The position numbers and the translations under genes were made by a program. Of a stretch of DNA of 64,000 nt, positions 44,144-54,184 are shown piece by piece. The notes beneath the pieces were generated by a model. It searched no databases. It was not told where the DNA came from and was given only the letters and a program-made list of their open reading frames with translations. Source of the stretch: Nodularia spumigena CCY9414 (lineage in GTDB: Bacteria; Cyanobacteriota; Cyanobacteriia; Cyanobacteriales; Nostocaceae). The DNA is taken from NCBI RefSeq assembly GCF_000340565.2, contig NZ_CP007203.1, positions 1,209,964 to 1,273,963 on the forward strand, given 5' to 3'. Each line of letters opens with the position of its first letter. Within the stretch, counting starts at the first letter, position 1.

Positions 44144-46834
44144 TCAAAAAGGTAACTTGATGCTAAAAGTAGCTCCTAGTCCTTCGCCTTGGCTATGGGC
44201 TTGAATAGTACCTCCGTGTAATTCTACTAAATGACGAGCGATCGCTAAACCCAATCCTAAACCACTGTGTTTGGCAGTACAATGTGCTTGACGATACCTG
44301 TCAAACACATGGGGCAGAAATTCCGGTTTTATACCCAAACCTGTGTCACTCACCTGGATGAGGATTTCGGAATCATCACTTTTTGCCAGTTGCACTTGGA
44401 CTCGTCCACCGGATGGGGTAAACTTAATAGCATTGGAAAGTAAATTACCTAAAACCTGTAGCAAACGGTGGGTATCACCGACAATGGGCGGAATGGACTC
44501 ATCAATTACAGATGCTAAATGAATTCCCTTAGCATGAGCAGAGGGGTAAGCAGTTTCCACAGATGCTTTGACAATGTTCACCAGGTTGACTGGGCAGACT
44601 TCCAACTGCAACTGACCCCGAAGAATGCGTGACATATTTAGCAAATCTTCTAAGAGTTTTTCCTGAGATTGGGCATTGCGTTCGATGGTTGCTAAAGCAT
44701 TGGTAACGGTATCTGGAGGTAGTTGCCGAGTCCGCAATAATTTTGCCCAACCCAGAATAGCATTAAGTGGCGATCGCAAATCATGAGATACCATAGCCAC
44801 AAACTCATCTTTAGTTTGGTTGGCTTTTTCGGCTGCACTGCGTGCCGCTTGTTCCCTCTGCAACAGCCGATCCCGTTCCGCTTCTAATTGCTTGCGATGG
44901 TCTATATCTGTAGCAGTGCCAAACCACTTGACGACTCGTCCTTGTTCATCCTTAATAGCCACATTTCTGACTAGATGCCAACAATAGCTGCCATCATGTT
45001 TTTGATAGCGCATTTCTTGTTCGTAGGGCTTCTTTCTCTGCAAGGCTTGTGTCCATTCCGGTATGACTGAGGAGAGATCATCTGGATGTATAACTTTTGT
45101 CCAACCAAACCCTTTCGCCTCTTCGAGCATTTGCCCAGTCAATTCATACCATCGTTGATTGACATACTCACATTCCCCTTGAGAATTGCACGTCCAGACA
45201 AGTTGTGGAATTAAGTCTGATAAATAACGGTAACGTTCCTCACTTTCGCGCAAAGCTGTTTCAGCCTGTTTGCGTTCGCTAATGTCTGTCACACTGCCCA
45301 CTGTTCGCACTACCTGACCATGAGGATCTTGAACAATTATGCCCTGATCTAATACATACCTATACTCTTGGTCTTTATGACGCATCTTATACTCAATAGT
45401 ATAGTAATTTTCACGGTTAAAGAAATCCGTCAATTGATTGAGCAGACGCTCTCTATGTTCGGGATGAACCTTCTCTATCCACCACTCAGCGCTGGGGTCA
45501 GCTTCTTCTAAGGAGTAGCCCAAAATCCGGGTTAACCCCTCTGTTCTACTAACAATATTATTTTTAATATCCCGATCATAAATTAGACAATTAACTGCTG
45601 CTGCTGCTAGTTGAAAACGCTCATTACTTAAACGTAGCTGTTCCTCTGCTTGCTTACGCTCAGTGATATCAAAAGCAGTACCCACAATTTGGCGCGGCGA
45701 ACCGTCAACATTCCTATTAAAAACAGTATCCCGACTATAAAACCACAGCCATTCACCATTGGCGTGTCGCATCCGATATTCAAATTCGAGAATTTCGCCA
45801 TTCTCAGCTACGTTGATTAGTTGCAGATGTTCCAGAAATCGCGCCCTATCTTCAGGATGCATTAAAGTTGATAGAAACTCAGAATCCATACCTTTAATTT
45901 GTTGGCAAGTATAACCAAGTAGATTAATAACTTGACTATTGGTATAGACGTTCTGCTGTTTCATCAAATCATAAACGTACAAAATTCCCGGTGTGGTATC
46001 GGCAATGCGTTCAATGAACTGCTGACTCTCTCGTAATTTTGCCTCTGCCTGTTTTTTTTCCGTCACATCTCGCCAAGCAGCGACGAAGCCATCGCCCATT
46101 TTGGTAATGCGAATATCAATAACTCTGGTTGATTGCTGTTGACTATTCAAAGAAGTATAAACGAGTGCTTCTTTAACTAAGGGCTGACCAGTTTTTACAA
46201 CTTGGCAACATTCATCAAACAAGCCATTCTCTCGAATATTCAGCAGAATTTCGCCCAGATATTCGCCCTGTTCTCCTGAACTCATCTGGCTAAATTCACA
46301 AGCTGCGGCGTTCATATAATCAACACGAAAGTTGAGGATTTCGCCCGTCTCATAGCGCACAGCCGAAAAAATGCCGAAACAATCCAGCATATTCTCAACG
46401 GAGGTGCGGAAACGTTCCTCGCTGCGTTGCAATTCTTGACTAAGTTGAGCATTTTTAATTGCTGAGTGTATAGTTGAGCGCAAATACTCGCCCGTGGTTT
46501 GTCCCTTGACTAAATAATCTTGGACACCGCTTTTCATTGCCTGTACCGCCACAGCTTCGTTACCATAACCAGTTAACATAATCACTGCTGGGATGGCTTG
46601 TTGTGATTGCTGTTTTAATTCCGCCATAAATTCCAAACCGTCTAAGTCTGGCAGTAAGAAGTCTAATAAAATAGCATCAGGCTGAAACTGCCGACATAAT
46701 GTTAACGCTCCTTCTCCTGATTCTTCTTCGAGAATTGTGTAGCTGTATTCCTGGTCTTGTAATAGATAACGACGATAAGCTTGCCGGTCTTCAGGAGAAT
46801 CATCGACAATTAAAACAGTTAGCGGTTGCGCCAT
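44144..46834 (-). CDS. Hybrid sensor histidine kinase (receiver-PAS repeats-HisKA-HATPase)
   Basis: 896 residues. In order: an N-terminal receiver domain (VLIVDDSPED, phospho-acceptor Asp58 in DAILLDFLLPDLDG), four or so PAS/PAC modules (repeated ITERKQAE, ISERKQAE and IDHRKQLE ends), a HisKA dimerisation domain with His684 (AMVSHDLRSPLNAILGW) and a HATPase with N, G1 and G2 boxes (LLSNAIKF, VSDTGLGIKP, HSGLGLGLAIARHL). No membrane segments, so it is a cytosolic sensor. It is the last gene of a three-gene operon after a bacteriophytochrome and a single-domain response regulator; two bases separate it from the regulator. Confidence 0.93.
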   Translation of the reverse strand: MAQPLTVLIVDDSPEDRQAYRRYLLQDQEYSYTILEEESGEGALTLCRQFQPDAILLDFLLPDLDGLEFMAELKQQSQQAIPAVIMLTGYGNEAVAVQAMKSGVQDYLVKGQTTGEYLRSTIHSAIKNAQLSQELQRSEERFRTSVENMLDCFGIFSAVRYETGEILNFRVDYMNAAACEFSQMSSGEQGEYLGEILLNIRENGLFDECCQVVKTGQPLVKEALVYTSLNSQQQSTRVIDIRITKMGDGFVAAWRDVTEKKQAEAKLRESQQFIERIADTTPGILYVYDLMKQQNVYTNSQVINLLGYTCQQIKGMDSEFLSTLMHPEDRARFLEHLQLINVAENGEILEFEYRMRHANGEWLWFYSRDTVFNRNVDGSPRQIVGTAFDITERKQAEEQLRLSNERFQLAAAAVNCLIYDRDIKNNIVSRTEGLTRILGYSLEEADPSAEWWIEKVHPEHRERLLNQLTDFFNRENYYTIEYKMRHKDQEYRYVLDQGIIVQDPHGQVVRTVGSVTDISERKQAETALRESEERYRYLSDLIPQLVWTCNSQGECEYVNQRWYELTGQMLEEAKGFGWTKVIHPDDLSSVIPEWTQALQRKKPYEQEMRYQKHDGSYCWHLVRNVAIKDEQGRVVKWFGTATDIDHRKQLEAERDRLLQREQAARSAAEKANQTKDEFVAMVSHDLRSPLNAILGWAKLLRTRQLPPDTVTNALATIERNAQSQEKLLEDLLNMSRILRGQLQLEVCPVNLVNIVKASVETAYPSAHAKGIHLASVIDESIPPIVGDTHRLLQVLGNLLSNAIKFTPSGGRVQVQLAKSDDSEILIQVSDTGLGIKPEFLPHVFDRYRQAHCTAKHSGLGLGLAIARHLVELHGGTIQAHSQGEGLGATFSIKLPF

Positions 46835-46836
46835 AA

Positions 46837-47292
46837 CTAATTGTTAACAGCATCAGGGAGGATTACAATATCTAACCAATAAGTGATGAAGGTTTGAATA
46901 GTCTCAACCAATCTATTAATATCAATTGGTTTCAACATATAACTAGCAACGCAATATTGGTAACATATTTCGATATCTTTAGGATTAGATGATGTGGTAA
47001 ATACAACTACCGGAATATATCTAAACTCTTCATCCTGCTTGATTTTTTCTAAGACTTCTCGCCCATCAGTTCCCGGTAAATTCAAATCGAGCAAAATAAG
47101 GGCGGGACGAGGAGAGTTTTGGCTATCACTGTAAGTCCCGGTGTGGTAAAGAAAGTCTAGTGCCTCCTCGCCATCACTACAGCGAAACACAGGATTGACA
47201 ACAGCTTGTTTTTTCATGATTCGACACAAGGCTTCAAAGTCTTCGTCGCTATCTTCAATTACTAGTAAAGGTCTGGCAAAATTACCAATCAT
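46837..47292 (-). CDS. Single-domain response regulator (Rcp type)
   Basis: 151 residues forming only a receiver domain: acidic pocket IEDSDEDF, phospho-acceptor Asp69 in [34 protein letters not shown] with the switch Thr/Ser, and a lysine in YMLKPID. Regulators of this kind (Rcp1/RcpB) pair with cyanobacterial phytochromes, and the phytochrome gene here is four bases upstream. It has no output domain, so it probably relays phosphate or docks to another kinase, possibly the hybrid kinase encoded next. Confidence 0.95.
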   Translation of the reverse strand: MIGNFARPLLVIEDSDEDFEALCRIMKKQAVVNPVFRCSDGEEALDFLYHTGTYSDSQNSPRPALILLDLNLPGTDGREVLEKIKQDEEFRYIPVVVFTTSSNPKDIEICYQYCVASYMLKPIDINRLVETIQTFITYWLDIVILPDAVNN

Positions 47293-47296
47293 CGGT

Positions 47297-49555
47297 TTAG
47301 TTCACTCCCTGTAATGTGAAATAGAAGGTACTACCCTCACCGTAGGTTGACTCTACCCATATTTTACCGCCATGACGTTCTACTATTTTTTTGGCAATAG
47401 TTAAACCCGCCCCAGTACCTCCGCCATATTTACTCGGTCCGTGGAGCCGTTTGAAAATCCGAAAAATGGCTTCAAAGTGTTTATCTCGAATACCGATACC
47501 ATTATCTCGGACGTACAATGTGATTGGTAATTGTGGTTCCTCTATATAACCAATTTCAAGGCATTTTTCAGGTTTATCATTGTATTTAATCGAGTTAGCA
47601 ATCAAATTATTAAAGACTTCACCTAGTTGGACGCGATCGCAATACACTGTTGGTAGCGGTCGCGGAATTTGAATATCTACCTTCATCTCCTCAATGCGGG
47701 CGCTCAATAAATCTAAACTGCGATACACTACATCATTCAGGTCTGTTGGTTGCATGGAAAGGTCTACTCTTCCCAAGCGAGAAAAATGCAGCAGGGAATC
47801 GATTAAATCCTCCATGCGCTGCGTCAGACGAATCAATGTTTTTAATTTGTTCTTACCTTCTTCGTTCAGGGTATCAGCGTAGTCTTCTATCAAGAAGTTA
47901 GAATAATTGTGAATACCGCGCAGTGGTTCTTTTAAATCATGAGAAGCTATATAAGCAAAGGCATCTAATTCGTGATTACTGCGTTCTAGTTCAATATTCA
48001 ACTGTGCTAGTTCATCTGCTTTCCGCAGCACTACGCCAATAATTGCACTTCTCAATTCTCGTGCTGCATTCACTTCATAGGATTTCCAGGGAACTGATTT
48101 TAATAAGACTGTTTCTTTCCATAAATCAAAAGATTTCCGGGGAGATAGGCGGATACTTCCATTTTGTTTCACTTCTACAGGTTTATTAGGATTACCGCCC
48201 CAATCTACAGTTCGCACTACTTCTGGGCGAAACCATAAAACATAGTTTTTTTGACTTTTGGAAATGGAAACTGCCATCAAACCGCTTGCCACATCCCGCA
48301 ATTTTTCCACCTGTGGGTAAACTTGAGATAAGGAATCAGTGTAGAAAATCTCTTCCTGCTGGTTTTGATTTATCCATTCCACTAAATCTTTAATATCCTG
48401 TTGTTCAGGAGTTTTACCAACCGTGAAATAATTGCCATGAAAACAGACGGCTGCTCCTTGAGCATCCACAAGATTGAGGAGATTTGGCTGCTTGTTAATT
48501 AAACCGTCAATGAAGTTACTTTCTGATGACATATATTCCACTAACTTGGAATTATAAGATTTCACTTGCATTTTATATTCTACATCTTCACTATCTTCTT
48601 TAGCCGCCATTTCTAAAGATGTCATTTGCCCCAAAAATTCACAAGCATTCCGAATTTCATAGGGAATATATTTAGGTGATTGATGATGACAAGCAATTAG
48701 TCCCCAGAGGTTGCCATTTTTCATGATAGAAATTGACATTGATGCTGTCACGCCCATATTGTGCATATACTCAACGTGTAAAGGCGAAACACTCCGTAAG
48801 ACTGACCTGCTTAAATCTAAAGGTTCGTCAGTCAAGGGATTATTGGTTGGTACAATGGCCGCAGGCTGATAATAAGTATTTGGTATTAATCTCAGCCAGT
48901 TTTGGCTATAGAGTTTTCTGGCTTGGGTGGGAATGTCAGAAGCCGGATAATGTAAGCCTAAATAAGCTGTCAGATATTCTGGTTTTTCTTCTGCAATAAC
49001 TGTACCATTCCAATCTTGATCAAATCGATAGAGCATGACTCTATCAAAACCAGTAATTTTCTTGACTTCTTTGACAACAATCTGACTAATTTCTGCCAAA
49101 TTGGATGCAGATTGTAGCTTTGACATTGCCATTTTTACTAAATGGTAAAATTTGAAAAATGTATTACTTTTTTCCGCTTTTGTCGGTTCTAATTCTAAAA
49201 TTAAAACTCCATGAGAACGGTGAATAATCCCATCAAAATTTACAGGCTCATTTTTTAAGTTGATAGTCAATTCAATGGGATTAACAATCGGTAAATCTTC
49301 TTGTACTAAAGACTCTGTTAGTAAACTAATTTGGTCAGTTTCGAGAAAATAGTTTAAATTTTTATTTAGTAATTCTTCGGGGTGTAACCCAAATAAGTTG
49401 AATATATTATCGCTGACTTGCAGGATAGTTAAATCTGGTTCTTTTAAAGCAAAAAGCACTCCATGAGGCTGAATAGAGCCAGGAATATGAATTGGCTCTT
49501 TATTACATCTGCTAATATCAATTGTCACCGGGATGTTAATATAGTTAGTACTCAC
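47297..49555 (-). CDS. Bacteriophytochrome-type sensor histidine kinase
   Basis: 752 residues: PAS (residues 20-125), GAF, PHY, HisKA and HATPase. Cys17 in [20 protein letters not shown] is the biliverdin-attachment position of bacteriophytochromes. In the GAF domain PASDIP (204-209) is present, but the residue that is Cys in Cph1-type phytochromes is Leu ([13 protein letters not shown]259). The PHY tongue has WFRPEV and PRKSF. The kinase has His539 in [14 protein letters not shown] and HATPase boxes ending [19 protein letters not shown]. This predicts a biliverdin-binding red/far-red sensor of the AphB/BphP group that phosphorylates the adjacent response regulator. Confidence 0.93.
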   Translation of the reverse strand: MSTNYINIPVTIDISRCNKEPIHIPGSIQPHGVLFALKEPDLTILQVSDNIFNLFGLHPEELLNKNLNYFLETDQISLLTESLVQEDLPIVNPIELTINLKNEPVNFDGIIHRSHGVLILELEPTKAEKSNTFFKFYHLVKMAMSKLQSASNLAEISQIVVKEVKKITGFDRVMLYRFDQDWNGTVIAEEKPEYLTAYLGLHYPASDIPTQARKLYSQNWLRLIPNTYYQPAAIVPTNNPLTDEPLDLSRSVLRSVSPLHVEYMHNMGVTASMSISIMKNGNLWGLIACHHQSPKYIPYEIRNACEFLGQMTSLEMAAKEDSEDVEYKMQVKSYNSKLVEYMSSESNFIDGLINKQPNLLNLVDAQGAAVCFHGNYFTVGKTPEQQDIKDLVEWINQNQQEEIFYTDSLSQVYPQVEKLRDVASGLMAVSISKSQKNYVLWFRPEVVRTVDWGGNPNKPVEVKQNGSIRLSPRKSFDLWKETVLLKSVPWKSYEVNAARELRSAIIGVVLRKADELAQLNIELERSNHELDAFAYIASHDLKEPLRGIHNYSNFLIEDYADTLNEEGKNKLKTLIRLTQRMEDLIDSLLHFSRLGRVDLSMQPTDLNDVVYRSLDLLSARIEEMKVDIQIPRPLPTVYCDRVQLGEVFNNLIANSIKYNDKPEKCLEIGYIEEPQLPITLYVRDNGIGIRDKHFEAIFRIFKRLHGPSKYGGGTGAGLTIAKKIVERHGGKIWVESTYGEGSTFYFTLQGVN

Positions 49556-49952
49556 GTTTCAAACCTAGTGATTACAAGTTGTTTTAAAATATCCTCTAAT
49601 ATTGTGCCATAGCAGTTTTTTTCAATTTCTCAAACACCGTTAATGGTTAAATACTCTCATTCCTAGCATAACTATATTACAGAGTTAATTAATGGAGTTG
49701 ATATTAACGAGTTGTGACTGTGTTCATCAGCAGTTCACAATTTCTTTAAAATTGCCGTATTTTTGCGTAAATTCCTGTTGACAGTCGGATAAATAAATTT
49801 TAATTAAAATGAATTATATATAATAATTTTTATGAACAATTCCAGCTATTTGTATTATAAATAACTAAGGAATCCCGGCAAAATTGCTTGTGAAATTTTT
49901 TGATGGTAAAAAAATGACAAAAGACAGAGGTGGGCGAGTCCCCGCCGTTGCG
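49556..49952. other. Upstream region of the phytochrome operon
   Basis: 397 AT-rich bases. The promoter of the phytochrome operon must lie here. Near 49930-49945 is a GGGCGAGTCCCCGCC palindromic repeat next to the 3' end of the cation transporter gene. No other site is recognised. Confidence 0.4.
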
Positions 49953-50840
49953 TTAAAAGCTAATTTGCTCAGATTTGTATGTTGGTGGCTCGATATGAAT
50001 TAAAATCCTCACGGGACTGAAACGTTGTTCTAGTCGGCGTTCTACTTCTTCGGTAATGTGATGAGCAGTTTCTACATCTGGTGCATCGACGATTAAGTGC
50101 ATTTCTATGAAGACTTGGCGACCGAGAACACCCCGTGAGGCGATTTTATGACAGTTAATTACTCCCGGAACCGCAGTGGCGATCGCATAAATTGTTTCTG
50201 GTGCTATGGCCATTTGGTCTACAAGCCAAGGTAAATTGGTTTTAACAACTGAGAACCCAGTCCAAAACACTAACAAAGCCACAGGAAAAGCTAAGACTAC
50301 ATCCAGCCATTGATAACCTAGCCAAACCCCGATCAAACCCCCAATTACAGTTATAGTCACCCAAACATCGCTCATAGTATGTGCCGCATCAGCCACCAAA
50401 ATTGGGCTACCTACCCGCTTACCTACACGACGTTCGTAAAACGCCACAAAAATATTTATACCCAGGACAATCAGCAATAACCACAACTCCACAGGGGATA
50501 TATTCACAGGTTCACTACCCTGAATTATCCGCTCCACAGCACCTTGGAGAATTTGCCAACAGGCTATGGCTAAAAAAGCTGCTATTCCTAAAGCCCCCAC
50601 AGCTTCAAATTTCTGGTGTCCGTAAGGGTGTTCTATATCTGGTTCGGGGGCAGAATATTTACTGGCGATTAATCCTAAAACATTATTGGCAGCATCGGTA
50701 ACACTATGCAAGGCATCGGCTAACAAGCTTAAAGAACCTGTCATGTACCCTAAAAATCCTTTCAATCCGATTACTAGCAGGTTCAGCAATAGGGTGATAA
50801 TTAAAACCTTTTGCACTTCGGGGCGATTATCGTCAGTCAT
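49953..50840 (-). CDS. Cation diffusion facilitator (CDF) family transporter
   Basis: 295-residue inner-membrane metal/proton antiporter with six predicted helices. Metal-site residues appear in LLADALHSVTDAANNVLG (helix II HxxxD) and LVADAAHTMSDVWVT (helix V HxxxD). The cytoplasmic C-terminal domain (HKIASRGVLGRQVFIEMHLIV and VETAHHITEEVERRLEQRF) is the usual CDF dimerisation and metal-sensing fold. The HD-HD type sites favour Zn, Cd, Fe or Mn; the metal is not decided. It is a single gene. Confidence 0.9.
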   Translation of the reverse strand: MTDDNRPEVQKVLIITLLLNLLVIGLKGFLGYMTGSLSLLADALHSVTDAANNVLGLIASKYSAPEPDIEHPYGHQKFEAVGALGIAAFLAIACWQILQGAVERIIQGSEPVNISPVELWLLLIVLGINIFVAFYERRVGKRVGSPILVADAAHTMSDVWVTITVIGGLIGVWLGYQWLDVVLAFPVALLVFWTGFSVVKTNLPWLVDQMAIAPETIYAIATAVPGVINCHKIASRGVLGRQVFIEMHLIVDAPDVETAHHITEEVERRLEQRFSPVRILIHIEPPTYKSEQISF

Positions 50841-51280
50841 AGAGTAGATTTAACATTTATATCTATGACTAATAATGTAAAACTTAAAACTCAGTTTAAT
50901 TGTGTCAAAGTCTTACGCCGTAAGGATTATATCTGTCTTTAGTCTCTGGTTTTTTGTGGGTTTAGTGAGAGTATTTATCACTAAAATTTTCTCTAACCTT
51001 GATAGATATAGGCGATCGCTATACAAATAACAGCACTTTGCCAGTAAATCAAGTACACATCTGAAGATGATGGATCTTGTGGTTCTTGCCCACCTTTGTA
51101 TACTTCACTACGCCATAACAGCATATATTATCATTAATAGCAGTAAATTTCGGGAGCAATTTTTTATCCTAAATTCACACCACTCTGTCAAAATTTGCAC
51201 GATGGCAGGGAAAGTCTCCGCGTTAAGCATCACCTATTCCGGTAACATAGATAATTATCAATCAGTTTTATCAAGAACTC
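50841..51280. other. Intergenic region without recognised gene
   Basis: 440 bp between divergent genes. A GGCGATCGCT HIP1-type site occurs near 51012. The frame from 51067 overlaps the next real gene out of frame and has random composition. Confidence 0.4.
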
Positions 51281-51634
51281 ATGTCTTCAACTCCTCTGAC
51301 ACTGAATCTGATTGAAGGTTCTGTCACTTTCAGTTTTTCACCCCAAGCAGCACGGGAATTAAAGGCAGCAACTGACCAATTAATGGAACGCCTGAAAGCT
51401 GTCGCCGCTAAACCCACTCCAGGGGGCGGTAAAGTCACTCCTCAGCCTCCCGTTGAGTATCGCTACACTGGTGATGTATTTTTAGAAGTTTTTTGTAACC
51501 CCAATATTTGGCCTACTCCCTTTGCGGCTAAAGTCCTGCTGACTATCCGCAATATCAACATTCGCTTAACTACAGAAGCTGAACTGACGCGAATTATTGA
51601 AGACGTTAACCAATATTTAGAGCAAGTAGGTTGA
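51281..51634 (+). CDS. Conserved cyanobacterial protein, unknown function
   Basis: 117 residues, soluble, no signal. The sequence (LIEGSVTFSFSPQAARELKA...DQLMERLKAVAAK, a Pro/Gly linker PTPGGGKVTPQPP, then YTGDVFLEVFCNPNIWPTPF and NIRLTTEAELTRIIEDVNQY) looks like a compact alpha/beta protein with strong, protein-like composition. The family could not be named. A strong terminator 15 bp downstream supports a real monocistronic gene. Confidence 0.65.
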   Translation: MSSTPLTLNLIEGSVTFSFSPQAARELKAATDQLMERLKAVAAKPTPGGGKVTPQPPVEYRYTGDVFLEVFCNPNIWPTPFAAKVLLTIRNINIRLTTEAELTRIIEDVNQYLEQVG

Positions 51635-51649
51635 CTATCAAAAAAATTA

Positions 51650-51681
51650 CCGGGGCAGTTTAACATATTAAACCGCCCCGG
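51650..51681 (+). terminator. Terminator after the 117-residue gene
   Basis: CCGGGGC-GTTTAA and TTAAAC-GCCCCGG arms (51650-51663 with 51668-51681) pair over 13 of 14 positions with a four-base loop. There is no T-run on the plus side, while an A-run lies before it, so it may serve the opposite strand too. Confidence 0.65.
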
Positions 51682-51887
51682 ACAGCAAATCTACATTATT
51701 CGTAACTGGAAAAATTGTATAAATTTCAGCGTCTAATGCTTCTGGGTTAATGGAAAAACTAAGATTCTGGATGGGGAAATATATATCAAAACTAGAGATT
51801 ATCCCTCAAATTAGCTATTCAATTCGTTGCTGTCAAATATAGACATCCAAAATAAAGTCCCAATCCAAAATCTGAATCACATGATGA

Positions 51888-52133
51888 TTAGTCGTTTTCC
51901 CATTGTTCACGACCAATCAGATCGCCAATGCGATCGCGTAATAAAAAATCACATTTTTCTAACTCACTTTCCACACAAACCCACTCTCTCGCAGGAATGT
52001 ATTGGCAGAGGGTATATATTGGCTGTTGCCGACTGACCATTCCTCTTTCCACCAGTCGGCGTGCTTCATCTTGGATCACATCCAAAGAGTAGTAAGAGTA
52101 GTAATTGATAGAAGGCACCGTATTCACACTCAT
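51888..52133 (-). CDS. DUF4327 family protein
   Basis: 81 residues. The sequence YYSLDVIQDEARRLVERGMV, then SRQQPIYTLCQYIPAREW and ELEKCDFLLRDRIGDLIG, is characteristic of DUF4327, a small cyanobacteria-specific family with no known role. No signal or membrane segment. It is a single gene with a very long upstream region (52134-53273). Confidence 0.85.
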   Translation of the reverse strand: MSVNTVPSINYYSYYSLDVIQDEARRLVERGMVSRQQPIYTLCQYIPAREWVCVESELEKCDFLLRDRIGDLIGREQWEND

Positions 52134-52502
52134 GGTTTTTACTCACAAAGTTTACAAGTAGATAGTGTTCCCATTAAATGCCGGAAACAAACATGACAAG
52201 GATTAGACTTGTGGCTAGGATTTTGTAGTTTGCTATACGGAACTCATTTTATTTTGACGCTATACACCTTCAAATTATCTAAAGAAATGTTAAGAATGTC
52301 AACAAATCCTGACTAGAATGAAAAATGCACTGGAGTTTGTGATCTTAGGGTAATTAACTTAACTTGCTGGCCAGATAGTTTGATTTGTCTTCAATATACC
52401 TCAAGGTCTTGCTGCTGTTAATTTTCAGCATGGTTATTTTGGCGGAATTATATCATATAGTGGATAGCTGATGTACAAAATAATCACATATAGCAGGGGA
52501 GT

Positions 52503-52523
52503 GGTCCGTGGTCCGTGGTCCGT
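52503..52523. repeat. Heptamer tandem repeat (GGTCCGT x3)
   Basis: Three perfect 7-bp units in the long spacer upstream of the DUF4327 gene. Confidence 0.7.
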
Positions 52524-53195
52524 AGGGTAAAAACCTTTCGGTGTCTAACTTTTATGATCAGTTTATGTCCTAACGTCCTTGGCGGTTGCTATAGAAGCTT
52601 TACCTGAGATATTTGGGAATTTGGTTATGGCTAATTTTCAGCCGGAAAACCGCCATAAACTATTGCCAAATATGAGGCCGTTGCCATATCAGAAAAACTT
52701 CAAAATGTGAGACTTTTGAATAATTGCTGAAAAAGCAAACAATTTTTCTGGTAAATTGTAGCACTGAGGTTAACGACTTTGTGTCGGTAAACACTTGTGA
52801 TCAAATATGCTTTTTTGCCTTTATACTCAGCTTAACAGTATTTAGAACAAGGCAGTGCCAATTTTACTCATAATTGGCGTAAGATGATCACCACAATCCT
52901 AATACCTGCTCATTTGCCACCAAAGGTTACGTAAGTCATGAACGAGAGAATGATCAATTTTCGCCGCCATCATCATTTGTGCTAGCCATAAATTCATCAA
53001 GCATGAAATATTTGATTTTGTGGTGAACTCTTAACTTACGGGTAAAAACAATTTGCTACGGGACACGTCGCGAAACGTTATAGTGCGTATTAGCGGATTT
53101 TAGCATGGATGTTGCTTTCGTTGCTTTTCTCCTCAAAAAAATGTCCTGCTATCTACCTGGTATTACCGACTCTTTACACTTCGTTATATTCAGAT

Positions 53196-53224
53196 TAAAA
53201 CAGACGTGATATGATCCCGTCTGT
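53196..53224 (-). terminator. Terminator of rbfA
   Basis: Reading on the minus strand, ACAGACG (53218-53224) pairs with CGTCTGT (53200-53206) over an 11-base loop and is followed by TTTTAAT. It lies 50-80 bp after the rbfA stop. Confidence 0.55.
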
Positions 53225-53273
53225 AAACTCCTTAGCGAATTCCCTAGGGGTTAATTGTTCTAAAATGACATTG

Positions 53274-53702
53274 TTAATGAGTTACTTCTTCAGAAGATTC
53301 ATCGTCTTCATCGGTCGTATTCTCGGATACTGTCATATTATATGGCGATCGCTCATCCTCAAGTTTGTTCAACAGCGACAACACCTTATTACCCTGTTCG
53401 ATGGAATCGTCTTCGATAAAAATCACCTCTGGGGTGCGACGCAACCTGACTCTTGAACCCAGTTCACTACGGACAAAACCAGTGGCTGACTTTAAGCCCG
53501 CCATTGTTTCTGACTTAGCTGACTCTGTACCATAAATACTGACATAGACTTTAGCGTGTTGGAGATCACCAGAAACATCTACATAGGTAACACTGACCAT
53601 TCCAGTACCCACACGATCATCTTTAATCCCGTGGAGTAGCATTTGGCTAACTTCCCGTTTAATCAACTCAGCAACGCGGGAAATGCGGCGATTAGTAGCC
53701 AT
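53274..53702 (-). CDS. rbfA: Ribosome-binding factor A
   Basis: RbfA binds the 30S subunit and helps 16S rRNA 5'-end maturation and cold adaptation. The start at ATG 53702 ([20 protein letters not shown]) follows a GAGGAGG site; the longer frame to 53774 is not typical. The 142-residue protein has the KH-like domain with [13 protein letters not shown] and [18 protein letters not shown], plus an acidic cyanobacterial tail ([10 protein letters not shown]). The DUF751/Ycf33 gene lies just upstream, the usual pairing in cyanobacteria. Confidence 0.95.
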   Translation of the reverse strand: MATNRRISRVAELIKREVSQMLLHGIKDDRVGTGMVSVTYVDVSGDLQHAKVYVSIYGTESAKSETMAGLKSATGFVRSELGSRVRLRRTPEVIFIEDDSIEQGNKVLSLLNKLEDERSPYNMTVSENTTDEDDESSEEVTH

Positions 53703-53823
53703 AAATTTTTGCCTCCTCACAGAGGTTGTACGACATAAATTATATATAAACTGGTAGAACAGAGCTTGACGCATTCAACGGCCATAGCTGCTGCCTAGAG
53801 ATCAACACCCGGACACTTTTAGC

Positions 53824-54030
53824 TTAGACTGTACTCAAGCCCAACATCGCCCGGACAGTGAGACTCACAAAAACTAGAGTACCCACAAAAAAGCCCACCA
53901 GAGCAATCAAGGTGACAGGGCGTTTTAGCAATGGCATTAATGGCTCAATCGTGTTCAGAAACACCCCTAAGAGGATTGTAATGAAGTAGCGGGGGTAGCG
54001 AAAGACGTTATCCCAAAATCCGTCAAACAT
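53824..54030 (-). CDS. Ycf33 / DUF751 family small membrane protein
   Basis: 68 residues with FWDNVFRYPRYFITILLGVF and a second hydrophobic helix VTLIALVGFFVGTLVFVSLT. This matches Ycf33 (DUF751), a thylakoid- or plasma-membrane protein of cyanobacteria and plastids of unknown role, sometimes linked to cyclic electron flow. It sits directly upstream of rbfA on the same strand, a conserved order. Confidence 0.88.
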   Translation of the reverse strand: MFDGFWDNVFRYPRYFITILLGVFLNTIEPLMPLLKRPVTLIALVGFFVGTLVFVSLTVRAMLGLSTV

Positions 54031-54184
54031 TTGAATATAGACTGCCTTGTTATAGAATTACATTTGCTTTGATTCTATCCAATTGTAATCTATGCAGCCA
54101 AAAATTACGCAAATCATTTAAAATATGCTTCTGTAGCTATATTTGTTATATTTAGTAGCTGAGTTTTAGGTCAACCGTAAATAC

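Larger units (their letters stand above)
52134..53273. other. 1.1-kb region without recognised gene
   Basis: Lies between the start of the DUF4327 gene and the end of rbfA. It contains a heptamer array GGTCCGT x3 (52503-52523) and an rbfA terminator (53196-53224). The rest has no protein-like frame on either strand. A non-coding RNA or degraded gene is possible, but no known structure was recognised. Confidence 0.45.

Noticed and set aside
51067-51315. 82-codon plus-strand frame
   Set aside because: It overlaps the better-supported 117-residue gene in another frame, and its composition is not protein-like.
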